From the NCBI GenBank assembly GCA_002335385.1, contig DCVK01000061.1, positions 1 to 64,000 on the forward strand: DNA of 64,000 nt. Reading direction: 5' to 3'. Below the pieces are notes generated by a model. That model made no database searches. It had not been told where the DNA came from and saw only the letters and a list, made by a program, of their open reading frames with translations. The DNA is from Candidatus Aminicenantes bacterium UBA2190 (lineage in GTDB: Bacteria; Acidobacteriota; Aminicenantia; UBA2199). Positions within the stretch are counted from its first letter, which is position 1. Every line of letters begins with the position of its first letter. Positions 24,792-33,308 of this stretch are shown here, one piece after another. Both the position numbers and the translations under genes were made by a program.

Positions 24792-27700
24792 TCAAAAAGC
24801 GGACAACTTGGCTTTGAAAGGAGCCAATCTGAATTTTGCCTGGAGCGCCAAGGCAGGGAGAAAATAAAAAAGCTCTTCCACCTCTGAGATCGGCTCGCTG
24901 TATCGCGTCTCTGCCGCTCCTGCCAGGCGCTGGATCTCCCCGACCAATTGCTCGGCCAGCCGTTCGCAGAAGCGAATGAACCATTCCTTGCTGAAGTAGA
25001 GTTCATTCCGGAAGCGGTTCACCTGGATGAATTCCCGGACCGGCCCCTGGTCCAGCAAGGCGACAACCAGTTGGGCGGCGGTGGAGGCGGATCGCTCTCC
25101 TCCGCCGCTCGCCGCCGCGGCACAGGCGGCGATCCTTTCCGCGTTCTCGCAGGCGGCGCGCAGCCAGTGCAGTTCGGGCCCGATCGAATTTTCCTCATCT
25201 CCCCGCTCGCGCAGGACGGCCGCCGCGGCCATGTCGAGCCGCCGCTCTTCCCAGAGGACGGAAGCCGGCGTACCCGCCGGGTGGGCCGTCAACTGGCGCA
25301 GGCAGGTGAACAGGATGAAGCGGCGCGCGCGGTCCGGGTCAAGGGCAAGCGGCCGGAGCCGACGGGCCGTCACGCGGTCATCCTCCCTTTCGCCGCGGCG
25401 GCTCCCCCGCGACTGCGCGGACAGTTCGCGCCTGGCCATCAGGTCGGCGATGATCCCCTGGGCAACGGAACGGCCCGCGGAGTCGCTGACCAGCTCCGCG
25501 GCGCGATCGGCCAGCTCAGCGGCCTTCTGCTCCAGCTCCAGCCACAGGGCGTTCTCGTCCATTCCCCCGGGGATGGAGTCAAGGAATGAAGCGAAGCGAT
25601 CGGCCAGTCCCGGCCGGCACATCTCGCGCAGGGCATCGTGCAATGGCTGCAGCGCCAGCTCACGGCACGCTCCCTCCACGCTGACGACGCCCCTCCCCTG
25701 CAGATGGCCGGCCAGCCGCCCGAGGCACCCGCCGGCGTCGTCGGCCAGCTCGCGGAAATCGAGGAACACATGGGTCTGGTAGGCCTCCAGCTCGATGAAC
25801 ATCCCCCGCGTGCACAGTTCCTGGCAGGAGCGGATGTATTCCAGCCCCGAGACCTGGTCGCGGTAGACGGCGTACCAGCCGGGCTCGTCGCGCAGCCCCA
25901 ATCCCCTGCCCAGGTCCTCCTGCCGGAGGCGGCGCGGACCGCCGAAGGGATCGTCGCCGGCAAAGGCGGCCGAGACGCGGATCCAGCCGGCGGTCGCTGC
26001 GAAGCGGTTGTGGAACACCACCAGGCTGCGCTCGCTTGCGCTGCGGTTGGAGAAGGCGACGACGTTCTCGTCGACGCCGGCGGCGGCGAAGAAATCGTAC
26101 AGGCGAAAGTCCTCCACGCCGGCGAAAAGCGCCCGCCGGCGCAGCAGGGGGAAGACCTGGCGCTCGTGGCGACGGACCAGATTCTCGTCGGGGCGCTCGT
26201 CCAGGTAGGCCCGGCGGTACTCCATGCCGTATTTTTCGCTGAACCCCTCGACCTGGCCGTGGCCGAACATCGGCAGCCCCGGGAGAGCCGCCAGCAGCGT
26301 GCAGGCGCCGAAATACTTGTCGCCGTCGCCGAATTGCGCCAGCGCCGTATCCTCGTCGGGATTGTTCATGAAGTTGACGAAGCGCTTGAGGATCTCGGGA
26401 TTGAACTCCAACGCGTTCTTCAGCGACTGGCGGAACTTGGCGTTCTCCTCCATCTTCAGGAAGTTCATGAAGGCGCTGTTGTAGACGCGGTGCATGCCCA
26501 GGGTGCGCACGAAATAGGACTCCATCAGCCAGAAGGCCTCGGCCAGCAGCAGGGTGTCGGGGTTCTCCCGGGCCATGCGATCGACCACTTCGCGCCAGAA
26601 CTCCCAGGGCATGACCCGGTGGAACTGCTCCTGGGTCATCCCCATGCCGGCGCGCGAGGGAATGTCGCCCCCGCTCCCCGGCGGGGGGAACCACAGCCGC
26701 TGATAGTGCCGGCGCGCCAGGGTCATGGCCGCGTCAAAGCGGATGATGGGGAACTTGCGGGACACCTCCAGGATGCCCTGCAGGACGGCCTCGCGCACGT
26801 CGGGCCGCAGGTAGTTCAGCTGGGCCGTGTCGTTCCAGGGCATGCGCGTGCCGTCGTTGCCGTGGTAGATGTAGCGCTCGCGGCCGCTGCGGCGGTCGAC
26901 CCATTTGAACACCACGGCGGCATCGCTGCGGTCGTAGTAGTGGTCCTCGAGGTAGATGCCCACCCGCGGGTCGTGCGACAGGTCCTCGCCCGTGAAACGG
27001 TAGGAGGGAAAGGGGCTGTGATCGAGCGATACGAACCATTCAGGGTGCTCCACCACCCAGGGCGAGTCGATGCCCATGTGATTGGGGACCATGTCCGAGG
27101 CCAGGCGGATGCCCCGGGACCAGGCGCGGCGCCGCAGGTTCTCCAGGGCCGCCTCGCCTCCCAGGTCGGCGGCGATCTCGTAGCGGTAGAGTGAATAGGC
27201 CGAGGCCATGGCCTCAGGGTTGCCGCACTTCTGCTTGATGCGCCGCGAGGCGGGGCTGCGCTCCCAGACGCCGATCAGCCAGAGGCCGGTGAAGCCCCAG
27301 CGGGCCAGCATATCCAGCTCTTCGTCGGGGATGCCGTCCAGGGTGGCGATGGGCCGGTCGTATCTGCGGCTGAGCTGGTCGAGCCACACATAGACGGTCT
27401 TGGCCATCAGCACCAGGCGCGGCATCCAGTCGCGGTCGGGCGAGAAGCGTTCGGCCTCCTCGCTGTCCCGGCCCTGCTCCTCCGTTTGGGCGGCGTCGAA
27501 GACCTGGGCGGGACCTGGACCCGGGAAGAATTTTTTCTCATCCTCGCGGATCAGGTCGCCGCCCAGGAGGATGCGCTCCAGGAACTTGCCCAGCAGCAGC
27601 CCCCATTTTTCGCGGATGAACTGCAGCTGCCCCGCCAGCGACCCGGGGAACGCCAGCGCCGGGCTGCGCAGCATGTCGACCAGGTTCTGTCCGTCGGGGC

Positions 27701-28367
27701 CGAAGGGCGGCAGGCGGGAAAAGAAATTCCGCGCCAGGTCCGGCAGGCTCGGGTACACCGAGTCCCGGGCCAGCCCCTCGTCGGCGAACAGCTCGCGGAA
27801 GGGAGCGAAAGCGGGGTTGGCGTTGGCCAGCCAAAGCAGCAGCAGCTCCTCCAGGACCGTCTCGCGGTTGGGGACCCCCTGGGTCGTTCCCAGCAGGTAC
27901 TCCTCCGGGGCGATGCGGCCCTGGTACACGTCCAGCGGGGGGAAATCCTGGCAGAAGCGCAGCAGAGCCCGGCGCACCTCGCCGGCGCCGGCCTTTTTTT
28001 CCAGCTCGGCGGTCAATTCCCTGAAAACCTGGGGGCGCACCTGCGCCGCATAGAGGGAGGCCACGTAGTGCAGGATCTCGTCGATCAGACCCATGGCGTT
28101 CAAGGCCCCGGCGCGCACCGTTCCCTGCGGAGCCTCCTGGCCGCGGCCTTCGTTCATTTTCTGGGCGAAGATGCGCACGGCCTGGTAGTCGGCCAGGATC
28201 ACGTTGCCGGAGAGGGAGAACAGGGCCTGGTTGAACTGGAAGCGCGTGCGGCAGGCGCGGGAGACATGGAACTCCCTGGCGGCACGCGGCAGTTCAAGCC
28301 GCAGGCCGGCGAACGGCTCCAGGTTGATCAGGCGCAGCCGCAGGCACGCTCGACCCGGTTTTCGCAT
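24792..28367 (-). CDS. Very large GH13 (alpha-amylase superfamily) protein
   Basis: 1191 residues from the ATG at 28367; a GTG at 28379 is also possible. A GH13 barrel occupies roughly residues 370-800: region I SDMVPNHMGID, region II IIRFDAAMTL (nucleophile Asp near 542), region III LLLAEAFW (acid/base Glu near 606) and region IV FMNNPDED. Region IV with NNPD resembles maltosyltransferase- or trehalose-synthase-like members rather than classic amylases (NHD). About 350 residues precede and 390 follow the barrel; both look helical and are unrecognised. There is no signal peptide, so it is cytoplasmic, perhaps in glycogen or trehalose metabolism. It follows the MFS gene by 62 bases. Confidence 0.85.
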   Translation of the reverse strand: MRKPGRACLRLRLINLEPFAGLRLELPRAAREFHVSRACRTRFQFNQALFSLSGNVILADYQAVRIFAQKMNEGRGQEAPQGTVRAGALNAMGLIDEILHYVASLYAAQVRPQVFRELTAELEKKAGAGEVRRALLRFCQDFPPLDVYQGRIAPEEYLLGTTQGVPNRETVLEELLLLWLANANPAFAPFRELFADEGLARDSVYPSLPDLARNFFSRLPPFGPDGQNLVDMLRSPALAFPGSLAGQLQFIREKWGLLLGKFLERILLGGDLIREDEKKFFPGPGPAQVFDAAQTEEQGRDSEEAERFSPDRDWMPRLVLMAKTVYVWLDQLSRRYDRPIATLDGIPDEELDMLARWGFTGLWLIGVWERSPASRRIKQKCGNPEAMASAYSLYRYEIAADLGGEAALENLRRRAWSRGIRLASDMVPNHMGIDSPWVVEHPEWFVSLDHSPFPSYRFTGEDLSHDPRVGIYLEDHYYDRSDAAVVFKWVDRRSGRERYIYHGNDGTRMPWNDTAQLNYLRPDVREAVLQGILEVSRKFPIIRFDAAMTLARRHYQRLWFPPPGSGGDIPSRAGMGMTQEQFHRVMPWEFWREVVDRMARENPDTLLLAEAFWLMESYFVRTLGMHRVYNSAFMNFLKMEENAKFRQSLKNALEFNPEILKRFVNFMNNPDEDTALAQFGDGDKYFGACTLLAALPGLPMFGHGQVEGFSEKYGMEYRRAYLDERPDENLVRRHERQVFPLLRRRALFAGVEDFRLYDFFAAAGVDENVVAFSNRSASERSLVVFHNRFAATAGWIRVSAAFAGDDPFGGPRRLRQEDLGRGLGLRDEPGWYAVYRDQVSGLEYIRSCQELCTRGMFIELEAYQTHVFLDFRELADDAGGCLGRLAGHLQGRGVVSVEGACRELALQPLHDALREMCRPGLADRFASFLDSIPGGMDENALWLELEQKAAELADRAAELVSDSAGRSVAQGIIADLMARRELSAQSRGSRRGEREDDRVTARRLRPLALDPDRARRFILFTCLRQLTAHPAGTPASVLWEERRLDMAAAAVLRERGDEENSIGPELHWLRAACENAERIAACAAAASGGGERSASTAAQLVVALLDQGPVREFIQVNRFRNELYFSKEWFIRFCERLAEQLVGEIQRLAGAAETRYSEPISEVEELFYFLPALALQAKFRLAPFKAKLSAF

Positions 28368-28429
28368 GGTTTGGTTCACCCGCTCACGATAGCATACTGC
28401 CGGGCAAAAAGGAACGCGGCGGGCGGCTT

Positions 28430-29650
28430 TCACGGCCTGGAGGATGCAGGGCGCCATTTGGCGATGAGCAGCAGCGCCAGCAGGGCCATGGCCGCTCCGA
28501 AATAGAAGGGAGCCGCCGGTCCGAAACCGCCCCACTTGCCCGTCCCGTCCCAGAGGATGCCGGCAAGGTAGGAAGCGGGCAGGTCGGTCAGACCGAGCAC
28601 GGCGTTGTACGTGCCATAGGCCATGCCGCGGGACTCGGCCGGAACCAGATCGGCGACCAGCGCCTTGCCGGTGCCATAGCTCAATCCGTAGTAGGCGCCG
28701 TAGACGACGAAGAGGACGATGATATGCGCGGTCGAGCGGGCCATGGCCAGTCCCAGGTAGGCCAGGGCATAGATGGCCCAGCCGGCCATGAGTACGCGGC
28801 GGCGGCCGACGCGGTCCGAGAGCTTGCCGGCGGGCAGTGATACCGCGGTATAGACGAAATTGAAGGCCAGCAGCATGGCCAGGATGCCCACGACCGACAA
28901 ACCGCGCTCCTGGGCGCGCAGGATGATGAAGGCGTCGGAAGAGTTGCCCAATTCGAAGATCCCGACCATGATGACGAAATACCTGAAATCCCTGCCCAGG
29001 GAGAGGAAGGCGAATTTCGGCAGGCGCGCGACACCGGGCACCGCGATCTCCCGGACGCCCACGGCCAGCACGATCACCGCAATGAAGGCCGGCAGCAGGC
29101 TGGCCAGGACGATGATGCGGAACGTCCCGCCCAGCAGCTCGTTGCCACCTCGCTGCAGGAACCAGGTGAGGGCCAGGGCGATGAGCAGGCCGCAGAAGGC
29201 GCCGGCGGTATCGGCGGCGCGGTGGAAGCCGAAGGCATAGCCGCGCTGCGCGGGGGGAGTGGAGTCGGCCACCAGGGCGTCGCGCGGGGCGGTGCGGATC
29301 CCCTTGCCGACCCGGTCGCTCCAGCGGGCGGCGGCCACCACGCCCCAGGAGCGGGCAAAATAGAACAGCGGCTTGCTCAGCGCCGAAATGCCGTAGCCGA
29401 GCACGGCCAGCGCCTTTCTTTTCCGCAACTTGTCGGAGAGCCAGCCGGAGAACATCTTCAGCAGGCTGGAGGAGGATTCGGCCACCCCCTCGATGAGGCC
29501 GATGACGCTGGTCTTCACTCCCAGGACGTTCTTCATGAAGAGAGGCAGGGTGTTCATCACCATCTCGCTGGAGATGTCGGTGAGGAAGCTCGTGACCGCC
29601 ACGATCCTGACATTGCGCGGCAATTTCCGCAGCGGTTCGTTTTCAGCCAT
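28430..29650 (-). CDS. MFS transporter
   Basis: 406 residues with twelve hydrophobic segments. The start at 29650 has GAGGTG eight bases upstream; earlier in-frame codons cross the promoter. The inter-helix motif GWLSDKLRKRKALAVLGYG after helix 2 and the matching GKLSDRVGRRRVLMAGWAIYA in the second half are the classic MFS A-motifs. WSDRVGKGIRTAPRDALVADS is typical of a subfamily of uncharacterised bacterial MFS exporters. Substrate unknown. Probably co-transcribed with the GH13 gene. Confidence 0.92.
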   Translation of the reverse strand: MAENEPLRKLPRNVRIVAVTSFLTDISSEMVMNTLPLFMKNVLGVKTSVIGLIEGVAESSSSLLKMFSGWLSDKLRKRKALAVLGYGISALSKPLFYFARSWGVVAAARWSDRVGKGIRTAPRDALVADSTPPAQRGYAFGFHRAADTAGAFCGLLIALALTWFLQRGGNELLGGTFRIIVLASLLPAFIAVIVLAVGVREIAVPGVARLPKFAFLSLGRDFRYFVIMVGIFELGNSSDAFIILRAQERGLSVVGILAMLLAFNFVYTAVSLPAGKLSDRVGRRRVLMAGWAIYALAYLGLAMARSTAHIIVLFVVYGAYYGLSYGTGKALVADLVPAESRGMAYGTYNAVLGLTDLPASYLAGILWDGTGKWGGFGPAAPFYFGAAMALLALLLIAKWRPASSRP

Positions 29651-29681
29651 GTGTGCACCTCGCGCTGATTGGGAAAAGGCG

Positions 29682-29687
29682 ATTATA
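29682..29687 (-). promoter_or_regulatory. -10 element of the MFS gene
   Basis: Minus strand TATAAT about 32 bases before the ATG; the -35 is poor. It is divergent from the znuA promoter. Confidence 0.5.
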
Positions 29688-29711
29688 CCCCAAATGAAGC
29701 GACGACGAAAA

Positions 29712-29740
29712 TTTACTCGCCGCGGCGATTCTGCTACAAT
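29712..29740 (+). promoter_or_regulatory. Sigma-70 promoter of the znuACB operon
   Basis: TTTACT (29712-29717), 17 bases, TGC-extended TACAAT (29735-29740). The start near 29746-29747 lies at or just before the candidate ATGs at 29745 and 29751, so the mRNA has essentially no leader. I see no Zur-like palindrome. Confidence 0.6.
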
Positions 29741-29750
29741 GAAAATGATC

Positions 29751-30656
29751 ATGAGGGCTTATCGCGTTTTCCCCGTGGCCATGCTGCTGGCCGTCCTGCT
29801 GCCGGGAGACCTGACGGCCGGCGCTGCCGACAAGCCGCTGGTGCTGGCCGCGACCATTTTCCCTGCCGTCGACATCGTCCGCCGCGTCGCCGGCCCCGAC
29901 GTACGCGTCATTCAGGTCCTGCCCGCCGGCGCCTCGCCCCATACCTTCGACCTGACGCCGGCGAGGATCAGGGAACTCCAGGCGGTCCGCGTCATTTTCA
30001 AGATCGGCGGCATCGATGACTGGATCGACGGCGTCGGCGAAAGCCTGCCGCGCGCGGCCGTCGTCGCGCTGCACAAGGGCATCGTCCGGCGGCCGTTTCA
30101 CGGGCATGGTCACGGCCACGATCACGGCTCTCCGCAGCACGGGGAGGATTTCGACCCGCATTACTGGCTGAACGCGGAAAACGGGATGATCATGGCCCGG
30201 AATGTCGCGGCGGCGCTGGCGGCCCTCGATCCCGGTCGGGCGGCCGTCTATGAGGAAAATCGCCGCGGATATTCCCGGGAACTGGCGCGCCTGCACGATG
30301 AATTGAAAACCGTCCTGTCCGGCCTGAAACAGAACCGCATGATCGTGTTCCACGACGCCTGGCGCTATTTCGCCGCCGCCTACGGGCTGGAGATCGCGGC
30401 GGTCTTTCAGGCGTCGCCGGGCCAGGAACCCACCCCGCGCAGCCTGCAGAAAATTTACGAACTGGCCGAAACGTCTGGGACCCGGGTGATCTTTTCCGAG
30501 CCGCAACTGCCGGCCACCAGTATAGAACCCCTGCGGCGCGATCTGGGATTGCGGCTGGTCGTCCTCGATCCCCTCGGCGGGGCCGCTCCCGGCGATTCCT
30601 ACGCCGGCATGCTGCGCCGCATCGCGCGGGCGGTGCGCCTCGCCCTGGAGCGCTGA
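29751..30656 (+). CDS. znuA: Zinc/manganese ABC transporter substrate-binding protein
   Basis: 301 residues, cluster A-I solute-binding protein. A signal peptide (MRAYRVFPVAMLLAVLLPGDLTAG) delivers it to the periplasm. Metal ligands are expected at GASPHTFDLTP, DPHYWLN and FHDAW. A His/Gly-rich loop (HGHGHGHDHG, near residue 117) is typical of zinc rather than manganese proteins. The start is uncertain among ATGs at 29739, 29745 and 29751; the first lies inside the -10 element, so 29751 is chosen. First gene of the importer operon. Confidence 0.9.
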   Translation: MRAYRVFPVAMLLAVLLPGDLTAGAADKPLVLAATIFPAVDIVRRVAGPDVRVIQVLPAGASPHTFDLTPARIRELQAVRVIFKIGGIDDWIDGVGESLPRAAVVALHKGIVRRPFHGHGHGHDHGSPQHGEDFDPHYWLNAENGMIMARNVAAALAALDPGRAAVYEENRRGYSRELARLHDELKTVLSGLKQNRMIVFHDAWRYFAAAYGLEIAAVFQASPGQEPTPRSLQKIYELAETSGTRVIFSEPQLPATSIEPLRRDLGLRLVVLDPLGGAAPGDSYAGMLRRIARAVRLALER

Positions 30657-30658
30657 CC

Positions 30659-31420
30659 ATGGCCCCCGTCCTGGAAGTGAAAGACCTCAGCGTGCGCTTC
30701 GCCGGCGTCGCGGCGCTGGAGCACGTCAGCTTCACCATTGAAAAAGAGGCCATCATCGCCGTGATCGGCCCCAACGGCTCGGGCAAAACCACCCTGCTGA
30801 AGGCGATCCTCGGGCTGGTGCCCTGCCAGGGCCAGGTCCGCCTCTACTCCAGGCCGGTGCGACAGATGCTGCCGCAGCTGGGTTATGTGCCGCAGCATTT
30901 CGCCTTCGACAGCACGTTCCCGCTGACCGTCGAGGAGTTCATCGCCCTGACCTGCCGCACCCCGGAGCGCCTGCCCGTCCACGGCATCCTCGCCGAGGTG
31001 GGCATGAACGCATTCAAGGGCAAGCTGATCGGCGAATTGTCGGGCGGGCAGCTGCAGCGCGTGCTGCTGGCCCATGCCCTGCTGCACCGCCCGCGCATCC
31101 TGTTCCTCGACGAGGCCACCAGCGGCATCGACATCGAGGGTCAGGGAGACTTCTATGCGACCATCCAGAGACTGAACCGCGAGCACGGCGTGACCGTCAT
31201 GATGGTCTCCCACGAGATCAGCATGGTCTACAGGTTCACCGACCGCATCATCTGCCTGAACCGCGACCTGATCTCCCACGGCGAGACGCGCAGCACCCTG
31301 ACCGCCGAGGTTCTCAAGAAGCTGTATGGCGAGAACGCCGGCTTCACCGTCCACGGCCACGAGGCCGTACTGCCGCGCTCCGAGGCGGCCCGCGCCGGCA
31401 GCGGGCGGGGCCATGGCTGA
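30659..31420 (+). CDS. znuC: Metal ABC transporter ATP-binding protein
   Basis: 253 residues. Walker A GPNGSGKTT, Q-loop YVPQHF, signature LSGGQLQRVLLA, Walker B RILFLDEAT, and the switch His in MMVSHEISMV. The last ~20 residues are an Ala/Arg-rich tail. It energises import with ZnuA/ZnuB at the inner membrane. It begins two bases after znuA and overlaps znuB by eight. Confidence 0.95.
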   Translation: MAPVLEVKDLSVRFAGVAALEHVSFTIEKEAIIAVIGPNGSGKTTLLKAILGLVPCQGQVRLYSRPVRQMLPQLGYVPQHFAFDSTFPLTVEEFIALTCRTPERLPVHGILAEVGMNAFKGKLIGELSGGQLQRVLLAHALLHRPRILFLDEATSGIDIEGQGDFYATIQRLNREHGVTVMMVSHEISMVYRFTDRIICLNRDLISHGETRSTLTAEVLKKLYGENAGFTVHGHEAVLPRSEAARAGSGRGHG

Positions 31421-32219
31421 ACTGCTGCAACTGCCCTTCATGCAGCGGGCGCTGCTGGCCGGGCTGGTCCTGGGGCTGCTCCTCTCGCACCTGGGCATTT
31501 TCGTCACCCTACGGCGCATGGCCTTTTTCAGCGACGGCATCGCCCACGCCGCCCTGGCCGGGGCCGCCATCGGCCTGCTCCTCCACCGCGATCCTTTGCA
31601 CACGGCACTGATCTTCAGCGCCCTGCTGGCGGTGGTGATCTTCTTCCTGGAAAAAAGGAGTCGCCTGCCCATCGACTCGATCATCGGCATCATGTTCACC
31701 TCGAGCATGGCGCTGGGCGTCGTGCTGATCAGCCTGCGCCAGGGCTATCAGCCCGAACTGATCGGCTACCTGTTCGGCAACATCCTGGCCATCCGCGTCC
31801 CGGACCTGATGCTGATCGTGGTGCTGGGCACCGCGATCCTGGCCTTCCTCTTCCTGCAGCGGCGCAAGCTGACCCTGCTGGCCCTCGACCGCGAGATGGC
31901 CGCCATGGCCGGAGTCAACCCGGGCCGCTACGAGCTTCTCCTCTATGTCATGCTGGCCTGCGCCCTGGTGCTGGGCATCCGCGTCCTGGGCATCGTCCTG
32001 GTCAGCGCCATCCTGATCATTCCCGTCTCGACCGCTCGCCTGCTCAGCCGCTCCTTCCGGGCGCTCACGCGGTGGACGGTGCTGATCGCCGAGTGCACCG
32101 TCCTGGCCGGGATCTTCCTTTCCTATTTCCTGGACCTGCCCACCGGCGCGGTGATCGTCCTGACCGGCAGCGTTTTGTTCGTCCTGGCGTTCCTGGCCTC
32201 ATCCCTCCGCCGCCCCTGA
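31413..32219 (+). CDS. znuB: Metal ABC transporter permease (ABC-3 family)
   Basis: 268 residues with about eight membrane helices. Family signatures are FVTLRRMAFFSDGIAHAALAGAAIG near the N-terminus and LGIRVLGIVLVSAILIIPVSTARLL in the second half. The start is ATG 31413, overlapping the znuC stop region. It forms the channel for Zn2+ or Mn2+ import; this family cannot be separated by metal from the permease alone, but the His-rich ZnuA argues for zinc. Confidence 0.95.
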   Translation: MAELLQLPFMQRALLAGLVLGLLLSHLGIFVTLRRMAFFSDGIAHAALAGAAIGLLLHRDPLHTALIFSALLAVVIFFLEKRSRLPIDSIIGIMFTSSMALGVVLISLRQGYQPELIGYLFGNILAIRVPDLMLIVVLGTAILAFLFLQRRKLTLLALDREMAAMAGVNPGRYELLLYVMLACALVLGIRVLGIVLVSAILIIPVSTARLLSRSFRALTRWTVLIAECTVLAGIFLSYFLDLPTGAVIVLTGSVLFVLAFLASSLRRP

Positions 32220-32297
32220 AAGGCGGCGGAATTAATTGTCCGCGGGGATCCGCATGGGGTTCGTCGGGATAACTCGCTCTGAAGGTAGGATGAAAAA

Positions 32298-32373
32298 TGG
32301 CTCCTCAGGAGGGACTTGAACCCCCAACCTAATGGTTAACAGCCATCCGCTCTGCCGATTGAGCTACTGAGGA
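32298..32373 (-). tRNA. tRNA-Asn (anticodon GTT)
   Basis: Acceptor TCCTCAG/CTGAGGA, anticodon loop CTGTTAA, T arm GGGGG-TTCAAGT-CCCTC, discriminator G. Unlike the other three tRNA genes here, the 3' CCA is encoded (32300-32298), followed by a short T-run. Confidence 0.97.
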
Positions 32374-32384
32374 ACCCGATTGGA

Positions 32385-32413
32385 ATTATAGCATCCCGCT
32401 GAAAAAGTGTCAA
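32385..32413 (-). promoter_or_regulatory. Consensus sigma-70 promoter of tRNA-Asn
   Basis: Minus strand TTGACA (32413-32408), 17 bases, TGC-extended TATAAT (32390-32385). This is a full consensus match, 12 bases before the tRNA. Confidence 0.85.
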
Positions 32414-32564
32414 TTGATTTTTTGAGCCCTTGACCCGCCACGGGGGCGGACCGGGAAATCCGCCGGGGCCGCCCTGCCGACCGCGCGGCGGCAGGACCGG
32501 GAAAAAATTATCGCAAGGGGGAATGCTTTTTCCCGGATTTTCTGGAATAATCATCTTTTCGGGA

Positions 32565-33080
32565 ATGCGAAGCGAGTCCATTGCGCGGAAAAAATCGCCA
32601 AAAGGTGCAGCCAACATTAGACTTGCCGATTACATGGACAGAAAACTGATCTTTTTGGACCTGCAGGCGGATTCAAAAGAAGAAGCCATCCGGGAGATCG
32701 TCGGGCGCATGAAGGAAAACCATGCGATCCGGGATGAAGAATCGGTGCTGGAAGAGATTTTCAGCCGCGAGTCCCGCGGCGGCACCTCGCCGGGAAACGG
32801 CGTCGCCGTTCCCCACGCCCGGGTGAAGACGATCGACCGCATCATCATGGCCATGGCCAGGCTGTCCACCGGCGTAAGCTTCTCCGCGGAGGATCGTCAG
32901 CCGGTGCGGATCGTGTTCATCCTGATCACCCCGCTGGAAAAACTGAACGAGTACTGGAAGGTCCTGGCCGGCCTGGCGAAATTCCTGAAGGACCGCAAGC
33001 TGCTCAAGCAGCTTCTCGCGGTCGATTCCGTCGAAGCCGCCTGGGAGTTGTTCGACACGCTCGCTCCGCGGGACCAGTAA
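32565..33080 (+). CDS. PTS EIIA-type (fructose/nitrogen class) protein
   Basis: 171 residues. It is a single PTS IIA domain beginning RLADYMDRKLIFLDL, with the phosphorylatable His in GNGVAVPHARVKT and the VRIVFILITP strand. The start at 32565 keeps the LADYM segment that opens the family; an ATG at 32634 would cut it. There are no IIB/IIC or HPr genes beside it, so a regulatory (PtsN-like) role is more likely than sugar transport. It is the last native gene before the potassium island. Confidence 0.85.
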   Translation: MRSESIARKKSPKGAANIRLADYMDRKLIFLDLQADSKEEAIREIVGRMKENHAIRDEESVLEEIFSRESRGGTSPGNGVAVPHARVKTIDRIIMAMARLSTGVSFSAEDRQPVRIVFILITPLEKLNEYWKVLAGLAKFLKDRKLLKQLLAVDSVEAAWELFDTLAPRDQ

Positions 33081-33124
33081 GAGAAGCCGGGCCGCCGCAT
33101 TCCGTCGCCCGCCCCGCCCCGCCT

Positions 33125-33153
33125 TTGGCAAATCGCCCGGAATCGCATATAAT
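33125..33153 (+). promoter_or_regulatory. Promoter of the truncated rlmI copy
   Basis: TTGGCA (33125-33130), 17 bases, TATAAT (33148-33153), six bases, ATG 33160. It has the same geometry as the intact rlmI promoter at 40124-40152. It may now drive the downstream sigma-54 activator gene. Confidence 0.6.
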
Positions 33154-33159
33154 ATCGCC

Positions 33160-33306
33160 ATGCCGGCCGAGAGCAAGAAACTTTTCCTGAAACCGCATGA
33201 AGAGAAGCGCATCCTCGACGGCGAATTCTGGGCCTACGGCGAAGAAATCCGCATTCAACGGAGGAAAGGGGCATCCACCATAAATTTGCCGGTTGTCCCT
33301 GAGTGA
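33160..33306 (+). pseudogene. Truncated 5' copy of the rlmI-like methyltransferase gene
   Basis: The first 31 codons align without gaps to the start of the intact gene at 40159 (I count 80 of 93 bases identical, with one stretch of 37 identical bases around LDGEFWAY). After codon 31 the sequence diverges completely and the frame stops at 33306, giving 48 residues against 395. The promoter is also conserved. It marks the left junction of the potassium-uptake island. Confidence 0.85.
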
Positions 33307-33308
33307 AC

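Noticed and set aside
29739..29741. ATG at 29739 as the start of znuA
   Set aside because: It overlaps the TACAAT -10 element, so it would not be in the transcript.
33160..33306. A genuine 48-residue protein
   Set aside because: Its similarity to the first 31 codons of the intact rlmI-like gene followed by abrupt loss of similarity indicates a gene stub, although the promoter may still be active.
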